Assembly: GCF_036417845.1 (NCBI RefSeq) | Contig: NC_089979.1 | Coordinates: 46,322,775-46,386,774 of the forward strand | Source: Apteryx mantelli | Lineage: Eukaryota; Chordata; Aves; Apterygiformes; Apterygidae | Direction: 5' to 3' | Length of the DNA stretch: 64,000 nucleotides | Part shown: positions 1 to 10,420 of the stretch, piece after piece | How the letters are laid out: each line of letters starts with the position of its first letter | How positions within the stretch are numbered: position 1 is the stretch's first letter | Program-made: the position numbers and the translations under genes | The notes under the pieces: model-generated | What the model saw: only the letters and a program-made list of their open reading frames with translations | Told to the model about the DNA's origin: nothing | Databases searched by the model: none

Positions 1-2102
1 TGAGATCGAAGAGTTTGATCTCATGTGAGAACACTGATCAACAGCAGTTATACCTGGAAGCCACAGAATAACACTAATGGAAACTTCCAGAAGTCAAACA
101 TGACCTTGGCCTCCTCATTGCTTGAGAAACCAACCCCCTATCAAACCGCTAGCAAACTAGAAGGATGCAACAGTAGGCCTCCTGGGAGAGGAGTCTTCAC
201 GAAGAACTCAAAGACCAATCTAAGCCTGTAGTCTGTGGGCAGCCCAGCTGGTCAGCTCAAAGGCAGGAAGGCTCGCTCCTTTTCTCCCTTTCCTTCGCCT
301 TTTTTTCTGTGCCTTACCTGTGAGGTCCCATTTTTTCCCTTGCACTAGGCAAGGTGCTTGACAAGTCCTACCATCAGCCACCTTTAACTCATTAGGACAA
401 CCACACACACACAAAAAAACAAAAAAAACAAACAAAAAATCCCACCCATGCTACAGACTTTTTGCTGTACTTGCTTCCCACTGCTTCACTAAGTTAAAGT
501 AGCTCACAGAAGCACCTAACAAATTGTGGCACATGCAAAGGTAACCAGTTACTAGTGCATAGCTGGGAGCTGGAGAAAGAAGGAAAGATGGAAAGGCGAA
601 TGCTTTAATGCTTTTGGTGCTGATGAGGCAGTAAACCAGCTCACCGTGCTACCTCAAACGACACCTTCTGGTTTTACCTAGTGCCCAGAGCACAAAGCAC
701 CCTGCTCTGCCAAGGCTGTTCTGCTGCTCCAGCAGAGGGAGCACCCAGGACGAACAGAAAAACAAACCACCTCTCTCCTGCACTCCGCTAGGATAATTGT
801 GCCCACACACTTTGAAGGAAAGCATCACTGTAAATCCTCAGCAACCACCACTTCATCCGTATTAATTTTTCTCTTTATGACACAGAGTTCTGTAAGCCAG
901 CTGAGGACCATTTTCCATGGCCTTCCCTAGCACTAGTAAACCGTGAGGAACCACAACACTAAATCCTAAGAACAGCAAGAACTATACCAGAGTATTTTCT
1001 TTAGAAATATTTTACAGTAATAAAATAGTTTCAGATTTTTCCTTTGACAGTACTTACATTGGTTACAATTAATTAAAAGAGGACTTGTGAAAAAATATGC
1101 AAAGGCATTTTTAATCCAAATATAGTTCTTTTGGTTGTTTCAAAGGGATATGCATGTATGTATAAAAGGTCAAGTTAGCTCAAATGTTTAGCTCACAAAC
1201 TTTACAACGTCCCATTTATATAAGGTTATTGTAAAGTTTCTTCTCTACGTCAGTATGACACAAGCATTAGCCACTTTATCTGCTGAAGCAGAAAATTTTT
1301 AAGTAACCATCCAATTTTATGACTGTTTGTCATAACTGCATTGCCTATCTAAAGTTCAAGTAACCTTTTTGCCATTATCTTTAAAAAAAATACACTAAAG
1401 ATGGTAAAATGATGAGTTATATAATTTCACACTTTGGTATCTAATCATGGAGGCATTTTTCCTCTTCTCTGATTCCGTGCCCAATGATCGTAACTGTCCC
1501 CTGTGGTTTGAAGCGATACTTAAAAATTATTAGGGCTTCTGTGGAAAGGTTTTAGGAGACTAATGAATACATACATGTGGTTATGTAATTGGGCTAAATT
1601 CCAGTTCTGTTTATGCTAGTGGGATTTTTCCCACCAACTTCAGCTTGTTTAGGATTTTTTGGAAGTCCTTTTTAAAAAATGACAGTAAAGAGATCTGCAT
1701 TTTTATCCAAAGTTCAAATAAGAGTTGTTCAGTTTCCTGTCTTCATCAGTTTTGTTGTCAAACAACAAATACCGCCCACACACGTGCTTTTTAATACAAT
1801 GAGACAAGTGTCACCACAATCATCATTTCAGACTGGAAACTTTGGCAAGTTGCCAAAATGGTGGAAGCAATCAAATTACAGATTGCTCATCAGTACTGGT
1901 AACACGAAATTCTTACATGCTCTGTTCCGCAACATCCAACAGTTAAAGATGACAACACCAGAACATGAAATCTAAGCTGATGCACACCCCATAGGAGTTA
2001 ATGCACACTCTCTTTATTTACTTCACATTTGCCCTTTAATCTTCACAAATAAATAAAGATACTAATAGGAGTTCTCTTAGCCCAGCATTCTTCTCTATTC
2101 AT

Positions 2103-2126
2103 TTGCTTGAGGTTGACCTCAAGCAA
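2103..2126. repeat. 11-bp perfect inverted repeat, 2-nt centre
   Basis: TTGCTTGAGGT, TG, ACCTCAAGCAA. A nearly continuous 24-nt palindrome in ZNF704 intron 1. Confidence 0.9.
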
Positions 2127-2592
2127 TAGGAATAGTCAAGCTGTTTACTACTTTTAGCCATAAGTCATTCAATAAATCACTTGAAAGTATTACAAATACT
2201 TAAGGGTAAGGATCAGAAAGCCAACAGCCATTCTCATCCTGAGGGAAAACAAAACAAACAGCCAAAAACAAACAAAAAACACACCACTGCTCAATCCACA
2301 ACAGTATTAACAGAGCAGACACCAGGTGGGACCAGCATACTCTCTACTGCCCAAGCAGCAAAACTCCAAATCTTTGATGTGGCCAAGCAGCACAGTTCGA
2401 GGCACAGGTTTATCCTACAGCCTTTTAAGATCTCTCTGGTGCCCTCAGAAACTCCAATACACTTCAGTGATCAAATTTAACAGCTGGGAAAACACATGGT
2501 AGAGTAGGATTTGAGTGTACAAAGGTGAGCTACAGACCCATTAGGCTTCCTGGTGAACTCAGGTCAGAAGCAGGGTTAGAAAGACCAGCACA

Positions 2593-2622
2593 GGGCCGGG
2601 CCGGGCCAGGCCAGGCCAGGCC
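2593..2622. repeat. GGGCC/GGCCA pentamer minisatellite
   Basis: About six tandem pentamers: GGGCC units followed by AGGCC units, in otherwise AT-rich ZNF704 intron 1. The same pentamer recurs in the promoter CpG island at about 7062-7080 and 8041-8056. Confidence 0.9.
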
Positions 2623-5600
2623 CAGATGGTCTATGAGTCCCTACATCAGGTATAACACATTACAAATGTTGATGACTGGTCCATGAAGAACATTGCTTCC
2701 ACATTTAGTTCTCAAATACAAAAAGACAGAGCAGCATGTATCTGTCTAATGGTATATACTGCATACATGAAGGCAACTAATTGGTCATTCTAAACTGAAT
2801 TCATTCTAGACTGCAAACAGTCTAACAAACAAGGATCAAAAAAGTTAGTGGCTCCATTATACTTCTTTATTCTCACATAGCCACAGTTTTCAAATACAGT
2901 GCCTTTTAAGGGCAATATGGTTATGTCTGGTCTTTGTCCAAAAAAACAACAACAAAAAAATTGCATTTAAAAAAACCAGCAAGTTATTTCCATTCATGCC
3001 TTATTATGGGAGAGTGGAGAAAAAAAAAATACCATCTTACAATCTCACCACCCCCATCTCTGCCTCCACTCACATATACTATGTATAAACTTTTTTATTT
3101 TTAATCAGGAAGAAAAATCCCAAGTCTAGTTGCACAGTTTCCACACCAACTTCACTAGCCAGGATCTCACCCGAGGACAGTAGGAAACTAAATGGCATTT
3201 GAAACTTATAAATTAAATGTTTATTTACTTACAAAAACATGGCTGAGCTACTGGTTTTAACCTGCCTATGCTGTCTTACTGTTTCCTTGTCTTCCACTGT
3301 CTACCAATAGCCATTTGTTAGCTCTTGTGCTACCCTTCAACTTTATACAATAGGGATTATATAGATTATCTGTTTGTTCTGTGTTTGCATACAAAGCCTT
3401 GCATAACAGGCTCCAAGATCAGAACAGGAGTTCTGACATTATAAATTCATTTTCATTAATACTAACAGTTATTACCATTATTATCTGAGAGGGAACATTT
3501 CAGTTTACTCTTAGGTTTGTATGCAAGTTCCTAATGGGTTTTTGAGATCTCTTCACCACTGAGTAAATCTGATATCTGAAGAATTTTGCATCTTGCAAAT
3601 GGCCTGTTAAAATATATTTGCATGCACATATGAAAGCTAAATTAAATAGCCTTTGCTAATCAAACAAAAAGTTCTTTTTGCCCAAGTATGAGCCTATAAT
3701 TGATTCAAACACTAAATCTGAACTTTTGAATTAAAGGCCGATAATGAATTCATACTGGGTTTTAGAAAGAGTCAGAAAAAGGAGCAAAGGAGATGAAAGA
3801 GAATTCAACCAAGCAAAACAATATATATACATACCAGGCATCCAATTTCTTCCAGACAAACTTTGGAGATTCTTCTACATTCCATATACTACACAGCCTT
3901 CTTATTTAAAAAGAAATCATATCCAAAAGCATAATTTTTACTGGACTTAGTCTAGGCTCCTACCAACACCTGCCATCCCCACTTGGAAATCTTTAATGCA
4001 GACTCGCACTCTGAAGGTGTTGCAAATTTCACTTTGCTAGATGGGTAAAACTGAGCCCGCTTCCGTATAGATTAAGCTGAATTCTAGGTCATATAATATT
4101 AGGTGGCTACGGTGAAACAAAGAAGCATTTTTGTATCTTTCACAAGCCCTGTAGTGACCTTCTCTGTCTCTGTCTCTCATTTTTATCTATTCTCTCTTTC
4201 CAAGACTTTAGGAATTGGAAACATAAGACTCGTCTTTAGGAACTACTGCTTCCTGTCTCTCTCCACATATTTTAGAGTGACAGAAACTGGTGCAGCTACG
4301 CAGGGTACACAGCAGACTTCCCGACACTGGAAAAAACATGGCTGCAAGACTTGATGGCACAAATACTTTTCATCTTGATGTGTACCAAATTCTCAGGTGC
4401 CTTTTTAAATAATTAATTCCACTGCAGGTTCTACAATACATTCATCCACACTTTTACCCACACTGAACTGGGCTACTGTGATGCGCTCTGTGGAAGTGAT
4501 TTTGTGAAAAGCCCATGAGTCTTTAGATCTAAAATGCCATTCTACCAAAGGGCACAGAGGTCACGTATACATGTGTGTCACCTCTATCTGCACTGCACAA
4601 CAAAACATTGCATGCTACTTTTTAACTGCATTATGTGGGAAGAGTATACTCTTAAAAACAGCACCTGAATCACTTTGTTTTCAAGTCTGCCTTAATTCTA
4701 AAGCTCTTCAGGACTACTCTTGCTCTGTAGTATATTTGACACTCTATCAATTAATGCACTATCTCAACAGCGGATATCAATTCAGTTCACTTTTTGACCC
4801 TAACTCAGAAGTCTACGGTCAGGGAGTCAAATGCTCCTGATCCTATGTCAGTTCCCCATTGCCAAGAATCCAGTTTGATTGATGACAGATATATTGCGCA
4901 AGACCTATTATCCTCTCATAGTTTTGCAGCCAGTTCTCTGCATTTGTTTTTATCTACTTTATTCACTTTTAATCTGTTCTTTTAAAACTGTTCAAAAGAC
5001 CTCTTAGATTAAGCTTTAAGTACTCCTACACTATCATTCCCTAAAGAAATAAACACAAAGCAAAGATGCTTTAATTTCTTTAAAATGTTAAATTATAACA
5101 TTTTCCATTCTTTATGGTACTTAGAAGTGTAAATACTGGAACCAAAAATTGAGCATGTCATGACAGTTAGAAATATTCTTCCAAAGACAGTAAATACCAT
5201 CACCTATTTATTGAACTACAATTCACAGAAGATTTGAGAGTCTGTTTTGTATACTAAAAGTAGCCTAATACATATTACTGCAGTGATCTCATCTATGAAA
5301 CAGATTTACTTTCCAGGGAAGTAAGTACATATTCTTATGCCTACATATGCTCTTAAGTGAAACCCCAACTACCTTAACTTTTATTAAGAGACCTACTGTT
5401 CAAAAGTGTGATGAGGTGATGAGTGTTGACAGAAAGAACAGTATATTCAGATAACCCATATTATACACAGATTTATAGCTGTGTAATCTGACTGATATTT
5501 CAGATTACTGTTCTCCATTTGAGAATTCTGCATTACTTTCTTCTCCTATTAAATAAAAAGGGTAACTATCTCTAAGCCTTCTGCAACACTGACAGTTTCA

Positions 5601-7111
5601 GTGCCATCGAGAGACTTGTGGCCCCAGAAGCCAAGTACAGCGCCCTTTGTCCTCCGGCTATGGTTTAAGCATCGTGCATATAGTTTTGTAGTAACAAAGT
5701 AGTTAGAGCTTGTCAGCGCTTGGAGGCCTCAGTGGTATGGATGGCCTGACCCATCCAGATCATAATGATGTGTCACGGTGTTTGACAACCCCGCCGAACA
5801 GTTATTCAGAGACCCCAGTGACCAAACTCGGTCAGATTTACTCTGTCACCACTGTACCAAACTCACTGAAACAATACAGGGATAACTTTTATTTCTGCTG
5901 GTTTCCATTTGATTTTCTTGTGGATACAGGGAAGACTCCAGCGTCAACGTGGCACTGCAACAAGGCTACCTCTATCTCCTGTTAATTAGGAATTATTACA
6001 CAGACTATTAAAAAAAAAAAAAATCAAAATGGATACCCTCTGCACTTTCACACACATCTCTTGGCCATAATCGCTGCGTATCCATCACACGAATCCTCTG
6101 TAGACTGGCACATAGACTGAACTCCACTGCCCTGGGTTATCCCAAGAGAATAATAATTACAGAAAACCCCACATGATAAAATAATTAAGCCTAAATTTGT
6201 AGGATCTCTGCCTGCAAGCACTCAGCACCAAATTCAGATTAACCGAATAATCTGGTTTGAATTAGGTCTCTGCACAGTATTCCAACATTTAGAAACTTTT
6301 CATAAACATGGTTACAAAACAAAAATATCACTTAAATCACTTAAAGTATCCTTACTGTGGTTGCCTTCTAACTGTAGGATTCCTCTAGCGCCCTTCCCAG
6401 CACTGTGTACCAGGTAACACACACACACAGGTCCAACTCTACTCCTGAAAGAGCCTTCGAAAACGGCCAAGTTGAAAACGGTGCATCTTCACAACCACCC
6501 TAGCAAGCCTCGCGCCATGCACTTCAACCAAGAATTTGTTTAGTCTCAGTACTCGAACTCTTTCAAATATCAGCAGCTCCCTACACCTATATTTTAATCA
6601 CAGCACGGATCATTTCGACTGCCACCCCTCCCCGCCTCTCAGCTTTTGCTAAAATGTTAATTTTTCTCAGGGTTAAAAAAGGAAAGGCAAAGGCAGTCCC
6701 GGCGCCCCGGGAGCCAGCCAGCCCGCCCCTTGCAGTTACCGCGCTGGCGACGCGGAGCAGCTCGCTTCCCCCGCTCGCCGCGGCGGCACCGGCCACGGCC
6801 GCTTTGTCCGGGACTTACTGAGCGCGGGCCCGCCGCGGGGCACCGCGCCGCGGCCGCGCACCAGCCCGCCGCCCCCCGGGCCGCCGCGCCCGCCGGCAGC
6901 CGCACGAGCGCGGGCGGGGGGGGCGGGGCGGCCGCTCCAACCGCCGCCCGGCCCTGCGCGGGGCACCGGCCTGCCCTGCCCCGCCCCGCGCCGCCGCCGG
7001 GCAGCCGGCACCCGCCGCGCGAGCCCGCGCCGCCGCCGGCCCGGCTCCCCGCCGCCCCCGGGCCGGGCCGGGCCGGGCCCAGCTCCCGCCTCTCGCCCTC
7101 CCGGGACGCAC

Positions 7112-7393
7112 CTTCAGGCTCCCCCTGACGGGGCCTTTGCCGTGGCCGCTCGGCGCCGGCGGGGGGCTCGCCACGCCGCCTTCCTCCTCCTCCTCTTCCT
7201 CCTCCACCTCCACCACCACGTCCTCGTCCTCGTCCTCCTCCTCCAGCGCCGCGGCGGAGCCTTCCCGCCGGGGCGGCCTCCAGGCGCTCTCGGGCTTGGG
7301 CGGCCGGCCCCCGTCCGCCTGCGCGGCCGCCGGCGCCGCGCTCAGCCGCCGGCTGCCCATGCTGGAGCGCTTGGCCAAGCGCCGCGCCTGCAT
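7112..7393 (-). CDS. ZNF704: ZNF704 coding exon 1 (residues 1-94)
   Basis: ZNF704 is a nuclear C2H2 zinc-finger protein of the GLI/HDBP (SLC2A4RG, ZNF395) group. This exon encodes only its N terminus, without the zinc finger. The ATG at 7393-7391 has A at -3. The peptide starts MQARRLAKRSSMGSRR, which I recognise as the ZNF704 N terminus, followed by an Ala/Pro-rich part and an acidic run at residues 51-71 (EEEDEDED, then VVVEVEEEEEEEE). It ends GPVRGSLK at the donor CTGAAG|GTGCGT, phase 0. The open frame continuing past 7112 is intronic. The acidic and Ala/Pro region looks shorter than in mammals, judged from memory. The gene order with PAG1 upstream on the same strand supports the call. Confidence 0.82.
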
Positions 7394-8090
7394 GGTGCCT
7401 CCGCCCGGCCCGCCCCGGCCCGGCTCCCGCCGCGCTCAGCGCAGCCTGCGGGCAGCGGCCCCGCCGCGGGCGCGCCGAGGCAGCGCCGAGCCCAAGGGGC
7501 GGCGGCGGCGCTCACCGGCGGGCGGCGGTGGGTGTGTGCGGCGGGCGCGCCGCGGCCATGGGGGCCCGCGGGCGCGGCCAGGCGGGCCCGCTGCCGCCGC
7601 CGGTGCCGCCCTGCTGCTCGCCCACCTGCTCCGCCGGCCCTGCTCCGCCGGCCTGCCCGCCCTGGGCGGCGCGGCTGTCGGGGCGCGCAGCGAGCGGGGT
7701 CCGCTCCCGCTCGCCCTTCCTCACAGCCTGATGGTCCCCGGCACCAAAACCCGGACTGGATTCCCGCCGTCCGCGGCTGCGCTGCGCGGGGCGCCGGCGG
7801 CCGCGCTCCCTCCACCCCGCGCCGCGGGAGCTGCTCCCGCCCGCCGCGCCGCTCCGCGAGGCCCGGATAAGCCGGGGCTCACGGGGCGGCAGCCCCCGCC
7901 GGCGCCGCCCCAGCCGCTCTGTCTCTGCCGCGCGCACCCGCGCTGCAAGACCGCGGCGGCGGCGGGCGCTTACTCCCTTTAGAGAGGGGGAGCCCCGCGC
8001 TCGGCCCGGAGCACCGCGGCCCGCGGGGGAGCCGGCGACGGGCCGGGCCGGGCCTGGAGAGGTGGCGGGCCTGGGAAACCCCCAAACTGC
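7394..8090 (-). other. ZNF704: ZNF704 5' UTR / upstream promoter segment
   Basis: GC-rich sequence immediately upstream of the ZNF704 start codon on the minus strand. The 5' leader must lie here unless an upstream non-coding exon exists. It contains a 15-base C run at 8111-8125 just beyond its edge. Frames of 242 and 281 codons on the plus strand overlap it, but they are low-complexity Ala/Pro/Arg/Gly translations of CpG-rich DNA and are not called as genes. Confidence 0.5.
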
Positions 8091-8110
8091 CCGCGGGACA
8101 AAAAATTCCT

Positions 8111-8125
8111 CCCCCCCCCCCCCCC
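8111..8125. repeat. 15-base C homopolymer
   Basis: Uninterrupted C run at the right edge of the ZNF704 CpG island. Confidence 0.9.
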
Positions 8126-9371
8126 GAATCTGAAATGGAAAAAATGGGACTTTTGGAAAAACAGCTGAGAAGAGACCGTTGTTTTCTAGATGACAAGCTG
8201 AACCCGAGCTATCTACTGCTTGTTGAAGACAAAATGAACCAGGATGGTTAGAGGAAAAAAAAGTGATGTTTAAATTTCAGTACTTCTGCAGTTTAAGCTT
8301 TCAAGTACCTTTATGAATTTTTTTAATTAAATTACTTTGTTTAAAAACTTAGAGTTTTAAGTTGTTGCAGTAACATACACTTTTCTACATGGCTTATATA
8401 CCATTTACTCCAGCCTCCTGAGATTAAATTACAATTATACTTAGGGATGTCACATGCTTTTCCTAACCTTTTTCTCTAGAAATATTTTAAATCTTCATTT
8501 ACATGTTATTCCTGAGTCTTATATATACATATACACCCTTCTTTTTCTGTTTACAAGTCAATTATAGTGATTCCATTTTCAGTGTTTAGTATCTTTCCCC
8601 GCATGCACTCTGTTTTAGACTCATGTTAACAGGCCAAATGTACACATAATATGTCAGCATGGAGCCAAACTTCACTTCTAATACTAGGTTAATTTGTCAC
8701 TGTCAAACCTGATGATTTCTATTCATTTTGAAATATAACATGCAGTGCTTTCTATGCAGAAAATCACAGATAATATAGTACCCATTCTTACAGAAATAAT
8801 GAAGTTATTTTTGGTAATGAATTTACTTTTCATGGGTAACTATGGAAGTTGTTTCAATTTTCTTAATTTCCATTTTTTGAAAAAACCCTGCCCCACAAAC
8901 CAGTTGTTTTCCTTCATTCTTTCAGAGTTTCCAGAGACTTTATATTTCTGGAAAAGATCCATGACAAAATCACTGGCAGATTCTACTGTAACGGATTTTC
9001 CAGTACTATTTCCCCACACATCTAGAAGTGACATTTCCAGACATTTCGCTGTGGCTTTTATCAGTTACAGTGCAATGTTGGTTCAGCCCATTTTATACCA
9101 AAGTTCAGCAAAACTCTACCCAAAGCCTATGGTATGCCTGCAGGTGCATTTTGGTAAGAATCTGTCTGCATGAAACTTTGCAAGTTTGAAAACAGTTGTC
9201 ATAAGAGAGAGATTCAGTCGTCTTTTTTTTTCTGCCAGATATTTAGCTTCGTAAGACCTGGTTATGACTGTGATTTTTTTAAGCTGAAGCTGCACAAAGG
9301 ATAATTTGTGAAAAATTTGGCAATGGATAAATTCTTTTTAGTTTTATTTCTATGTTGAATTCAGAATTAAT

Positions 9372-9408
9372 CATGAATTATGTTTAAGGTTTGCCTTAAA
9401 CATGAATT
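9372..9408. repeat. Hairpin with flanking direct repeats
   Basis: Ten-base arms ATGTTTAAGG and CCTTAAACAT (9380-9389, 9394-9403) with a 4-base loop. The 8-base direct repeat CATGAATT lies at both edges (9372-9379 and 9401-9408). Confidence 0.85.
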
Positions 9409-10089
9409 CCACCACAAATTTAAATGGTATTCTCAGTTCCTTCACACTTATACCTCAAAGCCATAGATATCTAGAAATGGAATTACTTAAATACCTCATA
9501 TTATTCAAAGTATTTCAAATACATATTATTTGAATACCACTTCAAACTGATTCTGATCTTCTGTGGTAGCCTAAATTCACAGTATTCTAAATTATAATCA
9601 TGATATTGAAGGTCACATTCCTATCTGACTTGTACTAGGATAAATCTAGAGACACTGCACAGAGTTTTTCAAATATCTCTATGTTTTAATTGTAGCACAA
9701 ACAGAATCAAAATTATAAGTGATAGATACAATGGATGCATTATCACTAAATGTGCTAGCATGAAGAGCACAAAGAATAAAATGGGGACCACAGGATCTCC
9801 TGCAGAAAATAAGGTATACTTGGGCCTGTACAAATCAGAACATGTCTGTTAGCTTTAATGAAACCAGAGAATTCACCCTTTTTTGAACTTTGTGTTCAGA
9901 TCGTTGGTCAGGTTATTTACTGCACTCTCTGTAAGATACAGATGACTTGACACATCCTAATCTAATGTTTCAGTGGATGAAAGTAAAAGCAGATATTGTG
10001 AACCAATAATCAGGCTTTTAATTGTCAGTTTAACAATAATTGTTTCAAAAATTACTAACTGGGTGATGAAGTGTTTCTCTGGTTTGGGA

Positions 10090-10420
10090 GCATGTGGCAG
10101 GAGGGAGAGGAAAGAGGCTGGGAAAAGTTCCTAAGAAGATGAGGAAGCATCCCGGGCTGCCGGCCTGCAGGAGGGGACCTTGCTCGTCTGCGGAGGTTGC
10201 TCCATGCCCCCGGTGCTGCCTCTCCTCCTCCGGGACTGCGGCAGGTCCCAGCTCTCAAAGCCGTGCAGGACAAGAGGCTGCTCTGGAACAGCTGTGCAAG
10301 GTGAAGGAGGAAGGGTGTAACAGGAATCCTGGTGGAAAGGAGACATGGCAGAATAGCTTTGGGGTCAGGAAGGAAAAGGAAGGGTAGTCCAGAGTTCACT
10401 GGGGAGATGGGCAGGGCCAT
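10090..10420. other. GC-rich patch, unassigned
   Basis: A 330-base block clearly richer in G+C than its surroundings, with overlapping short frames on both strands (97 codons at 10094-10387 +, 121 codons at 10055-10420 -). None resembles a known protein. It has few CpGs compared with the two CpG islands. It could be a decayed retroposed piece, a regulatory element or simple local composition. Confidence 0.35.

Larger units (their letters stand above)
1..7111 (-). other. ZNF704: ZNF704 intron 1 (5' portion, runs off the window)
   Basis: This is the sequence downstream (minus strand) of the ZNF704 exon 1 splice donor, whose GT lies at 7111-7110. It is AT-rich and carries no frame that I can link to a protein family. 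It holds a GGGCC/GGCCA minisatellite at 2593-2622, a 24-nt near-perfect palindrome at 2103-2126, a hairpin at 1-23 and a short CA run at 6417-6430. The last 400 bases next to the exon (6.68-7.11 kb) belong to the promoter CpG island. The next ZNF704 exon is not in the window. The intron assignment follows from the donor; the rest is inference. Confidence 0.75.
6680..8090. promoter_or_regulatory. ZNF704: CpG island over ZNF704 promoter and exon 1
   Basis: This interval is extremely GC-rich with dense CpG, rising abruptly from AT-rich flanks on both sides. It contains many GC-box-like runs (for example around 6913-6930) and tandem GGGCC near 7062-7080 and 8041-8056. It contains the ZNF704 start codon and first donor. 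No TATA element stands out, as is usual for CpG-island promoters. The transcription start should lie between about 7.4 and 8.1 kb, read leftwards; the exact start cannot be fixed from sequence. Several long open frames here on both strands are GC-driven artefacts. Confidence 0.85.

Noticed and set aside
6815-7111. Extension of the ZNF704 exon frame to 192 residues
   Set aside because: After GSLK at 7112 the translation becomes Arg/Ala/Gly low complexity; a good donor GTGCGT lies at that point.
7137-7982. Long plus-strand frames (281 and 242 codons) across the ZNF704 CpG island
   Set aside because: Low-complexity Ala/Pro/Arg/Gly/Ser translation, antisense to the recognised ZNF704 exon; long frames are expected in stop-poor GC-rich DNA.
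8745-9173. 142-codon plus-strand frame
   Set aside because: No domain or family resemblance, AT-rich intergenic DNA, and no splice or promoter context.
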